DNA from: Pseudisothecium myosuroides
Taxonomy: Eukaryota; Streptophyta; Bryopsida; Hypnales; Lembophyllaceae
Assembly (NCBI GenBank): GCA_951799445.1
Contig: OX637293.1
Span: forward strand, 26,846,001 to 26,910,000
Direction of reading: 5' to 3'
DNA: 64,000 nt
Made by a program: the position numbers and the translations under genes. Positions within the stretch are counted from its first letter, which is position 1; the number at the start of each line of letters is the position of its first letter. Below the pieces are notes generated by a model. It saw only the letters and a program-made list of their open reading frames with translations, was not told the origin of the DNA and did no database searches. Positions 10,340 through 23,324 of this stretch are shown here, piece by piece.

Positions 10340-11560
10340 CAGTGGGGTACTATTCAAAATGGCATTTTTGCAGTCACATGGAAGGAAATTTCACATCTGC
10401 CAACTTTGACAGCCTCTCAAAGGTTGAAAAATTGCTTTTTTACCACAATTTTTTTGTTAAAAGCACATCTTTATGTCAATAACATATGTACCAAATTTCA
10501 ATGTCAAAAGATTCAACCAAAAAATAAATATTCAAAGTCTACCAACAAATGTAGCAGTGAGAAAATTTTCACTACTGCCAACTTTGACACCCTCTCGAGG
10601 GTTGAAATATTTTTATTTTACCATGGAATTTTTGTCATGAGATAATCTCTATGTTGATAATATATGTGCCAAATTTCAAGGTCAAAAGATTCACACAAAA
10701 AAGATATTTGAAATCTATCAACATGTGTAGTTGTGGGAAACAATTTCACTACTACCAACTTTGACACTATCCCAAGGGTTGAAAATTTGTTTATTTACCA
10801 TGAAATTTTTATTATGAAATCATCTCTATGTTAAAAACATGTGTGCCAAATTTCAAATTCAAAAGATTCACACAAAAAAATATATGTTAATTCTACCAAC
10901 ATGTGTAGTTGTGAGAACAATTTTTTCAGCCCTTGGGATAGTGTCATTTTTTTGGTAAAATTTCACAAGGATGTAGAAAGTCATTCTCACAACTATACAT
11001 GTTGATAGAATTAGAATATCTTTTTTCTGGTTAATTTTTTGACCTTGGAATTTGGCATACAGCTTATCAATATAGAAATGATCTCATGCCAAGAATTTCA
11101 TGATAAAATGTTTTTTTTTCTAGCCCTTGGGATAGTGTCAATGTTGGTAGTAGTGAAATTTTTCTCACAACTACACATGTTGGTAGGATTAATATATCTT
11201 TTTTGTGTAAATCTTTTGAACTTGAGATTTGGCACATATATTATCAACATAGAGATGATCTCATGACAAAAATTCCATGGTAAAATAAAAATATTTCAGC
11301 CCTCGGGAGGGTGTCAAAGTTGGCAGCAAAGAATTTTTTTTTCATCGCTATACTTTTTGGTAGACTTTGAATATCTATTTTTGGTGAATTTTTTGACATG
11401 GAAATTTGGTACATATGTTATAAACATAAAGCTGTTCTTGTACCAAAAAAATTGTGGTAAAAAAGCAATTTTTCAGCCCTTGAGAGGATGTCAAAGTTGG
11501 CAGATGTGAAGTTCCCTTCATTGTGAATGCAAAAACGCCATTTTGAATGGTACCCCATTG
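10340..11560. mobile_element. TA-flanked foldback element with internal repeats, copy 1 (Tc1/mariner-like ends)
   Basis: The ends are CAGTGGGGTAC and, inverted, CAATGGGGTAC, flanked by TA at 10338-10339 and 11561-11562. The whole 1.22 kb folds on itself. Each arm contains about three repeats of a roughly 170-bp unit built around CAACTTTGACAC, CCATGAAATTTTT, TGTGCCAAATTTCAA and CAACATGTGTAGTTGTGAG. No transposase frame. The TA duplication and CAGT end are typical of Tc1/mariner-type non-autonomous elements; assignment is inferred. Confidence 0.75.
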
Positions 11561-12189
11561 TACAATTGAAAGGTCTGTGTATCTTAAATGATGCAGTACA
11601 ACATTAAAATTATGGCTTGAGTTATGAATTTGACACTTTCTTCTAAGTTTTTGAATAACACTTTCTTCTAATTTTGTATATCAAAATGTTTGTTAAAATG
11701 CTTGTCAAAATACCAATGACGCTAGTGCACAAGAGCAAAGATGTAAGCATACGAGCCTTGAATTTAGTTGTAGGTATAGACCTACAACCATTTGAATGTG
11801 TTTATAACATATGTACCTATAATATTAATACAATATAACATAGAAAGATTCTATAGCATAGGTACCTATAACATAGACAATTACAATCACAAAAAATGTT
11901 TATAATATGAGGGAATAATGGGATTTTGGTTAGGCTCGTGTGATCTCAATTTTCAACATAATTTTTTGAATTTTTTTGGAAGATAGGAAATTATATTAGC
12001 TTTTTGAAAATATAATTTTTATTTCAATTGGTGCTTGGAAGCCAAAGTTATGCCACCCTAAGTCTAAAAAGCAGCTTGAGGGGTAGTCCAAGAAAATCAC
12101 AAGAAATTAGATATTTTTAATTTTTAATTTTTTTCTCAAAGATTATATTTTTGTTTACATTTGAAGCTTAGATTCATTTTAGTTGGACT

Positions 12190-12800
12190 AGTGATGAGAA
12201 AATTATGGACAATCTTGTTTTTTAAACAATCTAAGCATTTTCTTGAAAAAATAACTTACAAAATTCATTTTTGAATGCAATTTCTACAATTTTCAAAGAA
12301 AAACTATATAGAAAGGATTAAATTTGCTTGATAGAACAATCTTTCTATTGGAATTATTGTATTTTAATTCCATCTTAGAACTATTAACAATTTAGTTTTC
12401 CCTAGAATCTTGAATCTACTTCTACTTAATAATTTTTTAATGAGTGAAAATTACTTAATTAGTGTTTTTTGTTGAAATTTTTTTCTAAGATCCTCAACTC
12501 AATCCTTCAATATAAAAAATTTAGAAAATCAAAATCAATAGTGCAAAAATTTAAGTTAAGAAGATTTAAAACCCAAAGAACTAATTGAGTAAGGTGTAAA
12601 AAAATTTGTTTTCTTCACTTTACATGCAAATATCTTGCAATCTACTTGGTGAAAGTTTCTGAAATTTCTTCCAAGCATTTTTGTACTAATCTAGTATAAG
12701 ATTCTATAGTTAGATATGCAAAGAAAAATAATTTTTAAAGTTTATTGCTCTTTGCAATAGAAATGGTAGTTTTGAGTGTTTTTTGATGGAAGAGAGGCCT
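12190..12800. repeat. dispersed repeat, partner of 33236-33800
   Basis: The order of blocks (AAAAAATAACTTACAAAATTC, then ATGCAATTT, TTGCTTG(A/C)TAGAACAATCT, TTTTAATTCCAT, then a CTACTTCTA(C/T)TTAA stretch) is shared in direct orientation with 33236-33800. No coding potential; type of repeat unknown. The bases between 11563 and 12190 are AT-rich with nothing recognised. Confidence 0.6.
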
Positions 12801-12997
12801 TGAAAATTTACGATTAAAGTATGTGGATTCTATTGGAATTTAATGCAAAATTATCTATAAAATTATGTACAGTACCATAGTTGAACATTGGTGTAGAAGA
12901 TTATTAGATCAATAATAGACGTAGTAGGGCTAAATAACTTAGTTACATTGAAAATCTTCAAGTTTGAAAATCACTCTTGCAAGAAGTAAAGCACCTT

Positions 12998-13273
12998 CAT
13001 CACAAAGTTTAGATCCTACGATTTGTCAACAGTTATCATGTGGTTATTGTTGTTTCATGGATTTGCACATTAATTACAATTTATCGCATCATTACAATGC
13101 ATTACTTCACATTGTTACGATGCAATTGCAAGTAATGCATTGTAACAATGCGATAACGATGCGAAGTAATGGATCATAATGATGTGATAAATTGTAATTA
13201 ACGTGCAAAACCATGAAACAATGATAACCACATGATAACTGTTGACAAACTGTAGGGTCTAAACTCTGTGATG
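12998..13273. repeat. 276-bp near-perfect hairpin
   Basis: The left arm starts CATCACAAAGTTTAGA and the right arm ends AAACTCTGTGATG; pairing continues with few mismatches to a centre near 13135, through GTTATCATGTGGTTAT and its complement. It has no coding capacity. It could be a small foldback MITE or the source of a long double-stranded RNA. Confidence 0.8.
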
Positions 13274-13391
13274 TTGACCATGTAGGCTTGCCTAAGTATT
13301 TTGTACCTACAAAGGTTAATGTTCACAAGAAAATCAAATATATGGATCAATGGTGCTAAATAATATTCTTAATTGTTTTTCATCCAATTCA

Positions 13392-13647
13392 CATTAGAGG
13401 AGATTTAGCCCCCCGGGAGGGCTGCGAGTTCCTTTGGGCTGGGAACAGCCCCGCAGTAGCCTGCAGCAGCAGGCTGACGTGGACGGAAAACTGCCACGTC
13501 ATTTAAAAAAAATTCAACTTATTTTTTCATTTTCAAATTTAAAAATAAAATAAAAATAAAAATGGCCGCGGCCGTTCCCGGACTGTCGGGGGAACAACGG
13601 GAATAGGCCTGAAACGGCCCTTTCGATCCCCTAAATCTCCTCTAATG
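13392..13647. mobile_element. CATTAG-type MITE, copy 1
   Basis: Terminal inverted repeats CATTAGAGGAGATTTAG and CTAAATCTCCTCTAATG are perfect over 17 bp. Inside are GGGCTG near the left end, a GACGTGG/CCACGTC pair, an AT-rich core and CTGAAACGGCCC near the right end, all shared with the copies at 31893, 39623, 41215 and 61003 to varying degree. Flanking bases (TTCA and TATG) show no duplication. No coding capacity. Confidence 0.85.
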
Positions 13648-15540
13648 TATGATTATTGTCACACACATTATCCTTTCATAGGCTCATACAAGTTTCCCAA
13701 CTTGTCACTTCATAGACTCATAGAAGGTTTGAGCTACACTTTTGTAGATTGATAGAAGTTTCTAATGTTGCCTTTTTGAAGGTTAATTTTGTAGAGCTTT
13801 CTAAGTTAGCCTCTTTGTAGAAGCTTTCCAACTTACCCTTTCTTAGGTTCATAAGAAACTTTATAGTTTTATCTTTAGATCTCCATCACATTCCATTGAT
13901 GGTATAAAAGGATGGCAAGACAAAAGGCTCTTCACTCTTGCCAACACCAATCTTGGAGCATTCCTTTGTAACTTATTCCTCTAATAGTTCAAGTTCTTTC
14001 CTTGCTTTTGGAAACTATTTTGAAGTCTTTTTTGTTTTTAGAAGTCATCTTATAAGTCCTATATCTTTTAGTCTACATCCTTGACAATTATGGGACTTTT
14101 GCATGTTACCAACATAACCTTCAATCATCGATGTGAAGTGTCTACTACTTTACACATGGCACAAAATAACTAAAAAATAATAAAGTATTTTCGCAAATGG
14201 TTTGTTTTGAGTCTATTAAAAACAATTACAAATGCATTTATATTATAGACAAAGCTTTCATAGATCTTGATTTTAATAATTTACATGAACAACATACGTT
14301 TTCAATTTTTCAATTTTGTACTTAAGAAAATTTGCGATTTCAAATTGTAGACAAGTACAAAATCCCTCTGTAATGTTAATTTTTTCCCTATCAATGCACA
14401 TTAGCTTAAATGAACAATTTTATTTATAAAGTTCTACCCCAATAATTTAGCATCCAAAAGGAACTTACATCCTAATACAAGGCAAAAGCAATTGGGCATT
14501 AATTTTTTTCAATTAGCACCAAAAAAGAATAATCCCTTTGTGTAGGTAAAACAAATCATAAATAACTAAAATAATGACTACAAACTCCAATAACAACAAG
14601 TAAGTCACCTTTACAAGCCTAGCACTTGGATTGAAAAAAGTGGGTAGTATGATAAGAGTGAATGAATATGATAGAGTAGACAAAGATCATAAGGAACCAA
14701 TCAGCAAGGCATCGATGTTCTGTCGGTTGGTTAAAAAATGAAACATATTGGCTATGCCAATGAATTAGAATATGCCTTAGAGACCACAATACAAACCTAC
14801 AATTTGCATACTAGGTAGAACATCCCCATTCTTGTTCCATTCACTCAAAAAAGATGAGACCTATTACTAAAGGTACTTTGTCCAAAATGATATGATTTTT
14901 GGACGTTATAGGCTGGTGCTTTCTTCATTTCATTTCTACATTGATTTGAAAAGTCATCTGTTGACCATTTTGGATAGGTGTAATGTTGCAAGATTAAGAA
15001 ATTAACCTTTTTTTTGTTCTCAATTAGTTTGAGTTGATTAGTGAAAATTTTTTAATCTCGAAATTGTATTTTTTGAATTTTTTATGAATATTTGAAGTGA
15101 AAGATACTAGCTTTCTAATTGTGCCCCTAGAAATGTACCAAGTAATCTGTTCTTATAAAAGTAGGAATCCTAAATACAAGATTCCATCCATAATCCAGAA
15201 AAGAGTGAACTTCACTTGAATTGCATTTTGAACAAGTTGGTTTTGGGTTTGAAAATAGGACTATTATTCTCTCTTTTTGAATGATAGTATGACTCTCTTA
15301 ATATTCTACACCATTCCTATGGCACTCCACAAGTGTTCACCAAGGGTTGATATTGTGAAATAGTGAATGAACCTATTGCCATATATAAAAATTGCATAGT
15401 GGTGTTCATTGCATTCATGAAATGGTGACTTTTCAACCCACTTCCAAGTTCCAACCCTTTGAATCCCAATTTTCACACTAAATGCTTGGAAGTAGGCCTG
15501 GGATGCACTTAATTCACTCGGTTCACAAGTGAGCGTAAAT
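13648..15540. other. intergenic stretch upstream of the HDR1-like gene
   Basis: AT-rich, only short frames. I recognise no gene or complete element here. Confidence 0.5.
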
Positions 15541-16401
15541 GGCCATTGAAAGAAAGCGCCCGGCACGCCCGACACGCCCGGCTCACTGACCTGACCGGCT
15601 GGCTGCCCCCGGCCGTCAGACGGGGAATGACGGGAGGAAGCTGCGGAGTGCGGAGGCCGGCCTGGCAGGTGGTCATTACCAGAATCACACTACTGTCCTG
15701 TCCTGTCCTGTCCTGTCCAGCGCTGAACTGTACTGCCCACGGCACTTGGTGCTTTCCTTCATTCTCTCGTCTCCGCTCCTCTCCTCTCGTTCAACCCCTG
15801 TTCTCGCTCCGACCATTGCGATTGCCATTGCCATCACCCCGAGCTCCCCCTTCGAACTCCGCTTCGCTTCCCTTCCCTTCCCCTCCACTCCAGTCCTCCG
15901 TTTCTCTTGCTCCCTCCCTCTGTCTGTCTGTCTCCCTTCCTTTTCTCGTTTTTTCCCGTAAACCCCCTTCTTCCGCATCTCCTTTCCTTCCCGTTTCCCA
16001 GCTCCTACCTTACCTTACCGCCCCTGCCTTGGCCCTTCTATGGCCTAAGTTAGCGTTTCTGGCCTTCCCTTCGTCGTTTCTTTCTCGTGCTTTCTTGCGC
16101 TGGATTCGGCGTGCTTTTCTTGGTTGGTGGCTCAACCAGTCGGTCGTGGGATCGCTCTTGGAGACATTCGATTCACGCGCCACGCCTTGTCGAGAAGGCA
16201 AGGCGAGTCGCTGGATGTTCGTTGGGACGGCGGTCTGGCAGGGATCGGACGTGTGGCGATGTTGCGCACTGCCTAATCCGACCGGGAGCGTGCCTTCTGG
16301 AACGGGGCCACGGCGTCGGTGGGCTGGTGGTATCGTGCAGATCTGGACAGGGACATATGAAGGTGCTAACCAGGAGCTCAGATTGGGAGAAGGATAGGGC
16401 G
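15541..16401 (+). promoter_or_regulatory. GC-rich promoter and 5' leader of the HDR1-like gene
   Basis: Base composition shifts abruptly to GC/CT-rich at about 15541. It contains a CTGTC pentamer repeat (about 15692-15718), long CT-rich runs near 15760-15960 typical of plant 5' leaders, and several overlapping frames that look like composition artefacts. The transcript likely begins here and enters the coding exon that ends at 16459. No clear TATA box. Confidence 0.5.
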
Positions 16402-19171
16402 ATGGATATCGACCACCCTCTGTACCGGGCTCTTTCGAGCGGTCGCAAGCGCGTAAATGGTGAGGTTCTTTCTTCTCTGCTGCTTTGAGTTTCATCATAC
16501 CAGATTCTTGGACATCCGTCGTATTCTCCCTTGATTCGATCTTCGACGTTGTTTTCTTTTGACATCACTGCTTGACTCAGCACCCGCTATGGAAGCACGA
16601 GGAATCTAATCCTGATTGTAATTGTCTATTGGATCTTAGCGCTTTTGCTTAGCTTATTCTCTAGTTAGAGCGGGCAAGGACATTATGACGGAAGTTGTAG
16701 CGAAGGGATTTTCTTCGAGCCATTCTATTAATCTGGATCACGCAAGTGGAATTGGCTGAAGAACGGCGCAATTCCACCCTAAACCAATATAGTCGAATCC
16801 GCATGTATCAGGTTTTCCACACATATTGACAAGACCGTGGACTGCGATAAATACGACTTCTAACTCCGATAACGACAGTGGCGTACTAATTTTCAATTAT
16901 GTCTCGACCGCGACCAATTGGTCAGGCCCGTAGATGCGCCGTTTGAAACATGCCCGTTTAAAATAATTATTATTTCCGCGTTTGGCTACCGGTATTAATT
17001 GCAAGCGTTTACACCAGCTAGACATACCATTCGACTTATTTGAATTTGTCCCTGTGAAATTTAATCTTGTGTTACTAGGCAGATACTTACCTGCACTATA
17101 AATAAATATATTGCAGGACACGTGCAGGTCCGAAAACTTCGCGTCGTGAATTGTAGAATTTTTTCGTTCCCATATCCACTAAATCTATCGGATCACGTTT
17201 GCAGATAATTGACCGAGTCTTAAGCAAGAGAGTACTAGACATGAATGTATTTGTGCTCTCAGCTTAATATGTGGTGCATATATCTTAGGACTCGCAATAA
17301 GCAAATTGTCTTCACACGACAGTGAATACTTCTGGTATCGGAAACGGATATTGTTCGTATTTTCTTAAGAACCTGCTCTCTCTTTTGGCTCTCGCGCGAC
17401 GCTATTTGTCCATATAGTTCTGATGACCACGGACAGCCTTCACTGAAACGGCCAATGAAACTCTCCATTTGATGTTATTGCCCTTCACTGTTGAAGTGGA
17501 GCCACTCATCGTAATCGGTAATGGTACCTTGATGCAGGCGAAATGGACGACTACCGAAGAAGTGATGAGATAGCAGTACGGACACCTCCGACTTATTCAC
17601 GAACGCCTGTTCATCTACGTCTTTCAATGAATCGGAGGGATACCTCGCCTTACGACGCTGAATACGACGATGCTGAATACGACGATGCTGAGCCTCAAGA
17701 TGACGTCCGAAAGTATTTGTCGAGATCTACCAGTAGGAAGGATATGTCCTCCTACGAGCACGAGGAGCCTCAGGACGACGTGAGGAGATATTTGTCTAGA
17801 TCAAGCAGCAGAAAGACAAGGTCAATGCCTGAGCCGGAGTACGAGTATTACGAAGATGAACCTAGGAAAGCTTTCACTCGGCTTCCAAGTAAAAGGGATA
17901 GACCTGTGTTTGATCTTAAAGAGGATGGAACAAGGAGGCAGCTGTCCAGATCCTCAAGCCGCAAGGTAAGGCCAGAATACGAACCGGAGGGAGAGTATCC
18001 CACCGACCTGCTTGAGTATGATGCAGATGTTATCGAAAATGGCATGGAAGATTCGCAACTATCTGAGCGGAGGAAAGCTATGTTCGAGCCACTTGGCCCC
18101 TCGTATCGTGGACCTCGTGATGGCTCTCCCGACAGTTCTCTGCCTCCGCCTGATTTTGATATTTCGGCTTATCCCCAAGGGTGGGTTGTCGGGAAAAAGA
18201 GGAAGCTGGTGAATGTCGATGTCGTTGAAAGCATGCGTCGTATTGCTGTTCACGAGATGAACCGAAAGGTAAAACATTTTCAAATATGAATTTAGGCTCT
18301 TTCCTGAACGTGCATATTGCACCAATTCACTGTTGACATATCACAACGTGAAGGAGCTGATGATACTATTTCACTCTTGTTCTGTCAGTAGTAGTGCAGT
18401 TTGTGTCTTTACTTTTTCCCTTGTGATCCTCATTTTACTGAAGTGTTTCTGATCAGCCTTTGCGATGTGTTTCCATGTAGGATCGGGAGATCGGTGGCTT
18501 GAATGAGCAACTTGAAGAAGATTCGAAGACTATGGAGCATCTCCAAATCCAGTTACAACAGGAAAGGACCAAGCGGATGCATGTGAGTTGCTTTTGTTCT
18601 TTTCTCTTGAGAATAATTCTTGTGTCAATGAACCCTGCTGAATGTTCACTGTCTAGGATACTTAATGCATATCCTGCTTATTGGTTCACCTATTCTGATT
18701 ATGAGTCCGGAGTTTTCGTAATATTAGATTGCATTTTTTCCTTGAAACCCGGGTGAAGCACTTTCTTGTACTCATGTGTATTAGTTGAAGGAACCTGAGA
18801 ATGGGTCATGGTACCAAGGATCAGTTTCTTCGGATTGGTTAGTAGGATGGGAGTATATTTTAGATAGTATCACTGAGTGCAAAGATTAAACCCTTTGCCT
18901 GAAATGATCTACTTTTTCGGAATGGTTTTACTAAAGATTTGATCCTTTTTTAGTACCAATGTAGGGTTATGGCCCCTGGAATTTCATGCTCTTAGAGTAA
19001 TCAAAATTTCGGGGGTAGTTTAGTGCAGTAAACTTCACTGAATGATAAAGCAACGAATTGTGGAATATTTTGCAGATTGAAAGAGAAAACAACATGCTAC
19101 AGTCACAGATTAATATGCTCATGACAATGATCAACGATGCGCCGGAGGTTGAGGATGATGAAGAAATGTAG
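16402..19171 (+). CDS. HDR1: HDR1-like (HEADING DATE REPRESSOR 1) coiled-coil protein, four exons
   Basis: Exons 16402-16459, 17538-18268, 18481-18582 and 19076-19171 join in frame to 328 aa, with donors GTGAGG, GTAAAA, GTGAGT and acceptors GATGCAG, CATGTAG, TTTGCAG. A start at 16357 (15 codons earlier, same frame) is an alternative. The N-terminal 210 residues are acidic with repeated SRSSSRK and EPQDDVR motifs (residues about 60-180). The conserved C-terminal region starts near [11 protein letters not shown], continues through [27 protein letters not shown], then [19 protein letters not shown] and a leucine-rich coiled coil to an acidic end (VEDDEEM). From memory, this C-terminal signature is that of plant HDR1, described in rice as a flowering-time repressor that partners an SnRK1-type kinase; that role cannot be assumed here. 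KKRK is a plausible nuclear signal. The serine-arginine repeats appear specific to this lineage. Gene is intact. Confidence 0.7.
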
Positions 19172-21195
19172 CCCTATTAGGTTCCCTTCAATCGGTGTGT
19201 ATGTACTGCAGTTAAGCCCTTTCATGTCACAGAAAATCAAAAAATATCCTACAATTGTGTGTTGTAGATGTATATGTCAATCGAAGTGGTGCTGGTGAAG
19301 GCAGTGTACCAGTCTGCATCTGCCGAGTTGTAGACAAATTTTTCGATTTTTCATTGATACTTCATATTTAGTCTCAGATGCGTTCAAAGTTGCAGGAAGA
19401 ACATGAACCTTCAATTTCGAGAGGGAATTCCTGTCGTAGTCCTTTATTGCTCAATAGGAGGTGAACTTGGATAAATGGTCTACTCTGCATCTCCAGATCC
19501 TGCCCACAGTGCCAAGCGCTAAGGTATGTTTGGGATCCTAAGGGGGCTTCACATAGCCCTGTTACTATGATGCTCATCACGAAAGAATTTTGATGTTTTG
19601 TTACTTGTGCTGCATGTGGGGGCCTGAGAGGTCTGCAGGAATAATATGCGTCAGAAGTTGAATGAGCTCGTATATCGTGTTTCTGTCTTGGTTGTATTAC
19701 ATCTGGGTAAGGAGTTGGTGAAGTCATTCCCAAGTCTTCGCTTCCACGCTCGGTATGTGGTTGTGGTTTTGTCGAGAGAAAGGGTTTTGGGATAAAATAT
19801 AATGGTGGTGAGCACGTTAACGCATCCTTTTCGGTTGTAGAGCTAATGATAGCCAAACCGGTTGTCCTCATATTTTTCTAGTTCCGAACCTACTGCTGGG
19901 TGAAGAGCCACAATGTTATGGTAGGATGAGATATTGCTGAGCATTGAGAGTGGTGATAATGTGCCAGTGAGGTCCGACTTTTTTGGCGGCAAATTGTGGC
20001 TGAGCTTTGGGGAACTCCAAGAATGATGTTTGAACATCGTATGCAGTAGTTATGAGAGCTCAAAGTTCAGTTGATAGATTTCCAAATTTGTGCCCTGCTT
20101 TGAATGCCCTTGCATTGAACATTTTGCAATATCTATTCATTATCTAAATTTGTTGGGGGCACACTTTTAGACGTGGTTGTAAGCTAATTGCACATAATTG
20201 CAACCCATTGTGGCCTAGTTTCTAGTGAAAATTGACTCCTGTAAGGTAGGAGGCTGTAAAACAGAGCGGGCATTAAGAATGGACCCTATAAATGGCTGTG
20301 AAATGGACATGAGTCGGTTTTGAAATTGACTAGTATAGTCATTGAATGAATCAAGGAAAAAAGACTTATTAATTGCAAGAGCCAATCATTCTCTTTGCTT
20401 TTCCCATTTTTATTTAGAATTGTAAGTGAACCATTTATGAAAGACCTAGGGTCACAAATAGGGACCTACGACCCAACTCGTTTGAAAATTCATAAGTAAT
20501 TCAAAAATGCTCAGAAAAATACGAAACCACTTGGGTTAGATTCCTCATCAATTTCTCTATGTCTGAAAAATGAGCTAAAAATATTCCCATCCAAGGAAAT
20601 ACATGTAAAAGGCGGACCAGCCCTTAGATGCTCCATTTTTGAGCCTCCTACCTTAGATTCTTTCCTGCCTAAAATTCAGTTTGTTTATTCATGAGAGTTT
20701 AGGTTAATTTTGGATACACCTAGAGTATTTTCAAAGCTTTTAATATTTCACTAATTATTCATGTGGTGTCCAAAAAATTCATGTGAATTTGGATCCTTTT
20801 GTAATTTCAAATGAGTCCCAACAAAAAACTTAACAACTTATCAATTGGGACCTTGTTCAAATCTTTGGACATTTTTTGGTGCAATTATTTCATGCCTTTT
20901 CTTTTACAGTGTAAAAGATATTGAATTTCGAAATTTTTATGAAAAAAAAAAATTAGAAAATTATTTTTATTTTTTAATATTATACTGTGGCAATGGCACA
21001 TGACACACAAGTTCAAGAAGTTACATTCCCTACCTGTGGCTGGCAGGCTTGTAATTTATCTCCTTTGCAATGAAATTCCGTTTCATTTGTGTCAGAAAAA
21101 AAAAAAAAAAGGTTACATTCCATGTTAGTGAGGATATCCTTCACTCAAGTGTGATGCAAGCCCTTGAATTAACTTGCACGTTGCTAGTGGTGTTG
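19172..21195. other. 3' flank of the HDR1-like gene and intergenic DNA
   Basis: The first few hundred bases are moderately GC-rich and probably include the 3' untranslated region. Beyond about 20.1 kb the DNA is AT-rich. No additional gene is supported. Confidence 0.4.
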
Positions 21196-21197
21196 TA

Positions 21198-23324
21198 CAG
21201 TGGGGCCCAATTAAAATGGCATTTTCGAAATCACAATGAAGGAAATTTTGCATCTGTCAACTTTGACAACCTTTCGAGGGCTCAAAAATTGATCTTTGAC
21301 TATGAAATTTTTACCATAGCATCATCTTTAAGCTAATTATATGTGTACCAAATTTCAAAGCCAGATGATTTACACAAAAAAAAATATTCAAAATCTCCCA
21401 ACATGTATAGCCGTGAATTTTTTTCACTATTGCCAACTTTGACACCCTCCCAAGGATTGAAATTTTTTCTTTTTCTATGAAATTTTTGGTAGGACCATCT
21501 ATATGTTGATTATATGTGTAAAAAATTTCAAGTCCAAAAGATCCCCACAAAAATAGATATTCAAAATCTCCCAACATGTGTAGTTGTGAGAAACAATTTC
21601 ACTACTACCAACTTTGACACTATCCCAAGGGTTGAAACTTGTTTATTTACCATGAAATTTTTATGATGAAATCATCTCTATGTTAATAACATGTGTGCCA
21701 AATTTCAAGTTCAAAAGATTCACACAAAAAAATATATGTTAATTCTACCAACATGTGTAGTTGTGAGAACGATTTTTTCAACCCTTGGGATAGTGTCATT
21801 TTTTGTGTAAAATTTCACACGGATGTAGAAAGTCATTCTCACAACTACACATGTTGGGGTCATTGCAAGAACCCCCCCCCATTTTCTGTAGCGTTTTGCA
21901 TAGTACTGCTGAATTTTTCGGGAGTACTTTAAAATTAAAAAATCAATTTTAAAAAAATATAAAAAATATGTCCAATGTGTACACCTTTATGAAGAAGGTA
22001 CCCTAGGAAGGAAAAGCATAAAAAAATTCCCTAAGTAGGAGAACTAGAAAAGTGCAAAATCTCATGAAAATTGGTAGTTTGACATTTTAATTTGTAAAAA
22101 ATAGGAAAAGTAATTTTTTTTAAAACTAAAAATTGTCCATTTGGAAAAAGTTGATGGTGATGAGATTTCACCAAAAAAATTATCTTAGAACCATCTTCAT
22201 TGTTCAGAAATTGCGCGCAATAGGAGTGTTGTTTGCACTCATGTGGAGGACACAAAATAAAATATTTTTAGATTCCCTTTGATATGAATATGCTTTCCTA
22301 CCATGCAAATAGACCATGAAAATTTCAGCTCCATATTGTTAAATTTGGGGACTCCTAACGTAGTAAGAAACCCTAAACCTCAAAATGTGACAAATTAACA
22401 TAAATGATTTTTAAATATTAAACGATTTTTGAAAATTTCTAAAAAATAAGGGATTGATCAACATCAAGTTAGGCACGATCATTTGAAATTTCATGTTCAT
22501 TGAACTTGTGTATCAAAAATTATTGCAAAAGATAACAAGATCACTCCAATTGTGACGGAGAATAGTACAGGTGTTTCTTGCAATGACCCGTTGGTAGAAT
22601 TAGAATATCTTTTTTTTTGGTAAATCTTTTGACCTTGAAATTTGGCATAAATTTTATCAATATAGAGATGATCTCATGCCAAAAATTTCATGGTAAAATG
22701 CTTTTTTTTCAGCCCTTGGGATAGTGTCAAAGTTGGTAGTAGTGAAATTTTTCTCACAACTGTGTACATTGGTAGAACTAGCATATATTTTTTTGTGTGA
22801 ATCTTTTGAACTTGAAATTTGGCACACATGTTGTTGACATAGAGATTATTTCATCATAAAAATTTCATGGTAAATAAACAAGTTTTCAACCCCTGGGATA
22901 GTGTCAAAGTTGGTAGTAGTGAAATTGTTTCTCACAACTACACATGTTGGGAGATTTTGAATATCTATTTTTGTGGGGGTCTTTTGGACTTGAAATTTTT
23001 CACAAATGTAATCAACATATAGATGGTACTACCAAAAATTTCATAGAAAAAGAAAAAAATTTCAATCCTTGGGAGGGTGTCAAAGTTGGCAATAGTGAAA
23101 AAAATTCACAGCTACACATGTTGGGAGATTTTGAATATTTTTTTTGTGTAAATCATCTGGCCTTGAAATTTGGTACACATATAATTAGCTTAAAGATGAT
23201 GCTATGGTAAAAATTTCATAGTCAAAGATCAATTTTTGAGCCCTCAGAAGGCTGTCAAAGTTGGTAGATGCAAAATTTCCTTCATTGCGATTTCGAAAAT
23301 GCCATTTTGATTGGGACCCCACTA
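21198..23324. mobile_element. TA-flanked foldback element, copy 2, with nested insertion
   Basis: This is a second copy of the 10340-11560 element. The left end is CAGTGGGGCCCAATTAAAA, the right end inverted is TAGTGGGGTCCCAATCAAAA, with TA at 21196-21197 and 23325-23326. Both arms carry the same roughly 170-bp repeats (CAACTTTGACAC, CCAACATGTGTAGTTGTGAG). A separate 733-bp element (21857-22589) interrupts it near the centre. Confidence 0.75.
21857..22589. mobile_element. nested TIR element with GTTG target duplication
   Basis: The inverted ends are GGGTCATTGCAAGAA and TTCTTGCAATGACCC. GTTG flanks both sides (21853-21856, 22590-22593), and removing one GTTG plus the element restores the ACATGTTGGTAGAATT sequence seen in the uninterrupted arm repeats. 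The interior is AT-rich and non-coding. The superfamily is not assigned. Confidence 0.8.

Noticed and set aside
10325..11266. Frames inside the foldback elements
   Set aside because: They lie in palindromic, AT-rich arms and are not shared in frame between copies.
15546..16397. 283-codon open frame on the + strand
   Set aside because: It runs through a GC/CT-rich leader with several equally open frames on both strands, and the real coding exon of the HDR1-like gene uses a different frame starting at 16402 (or 16357).
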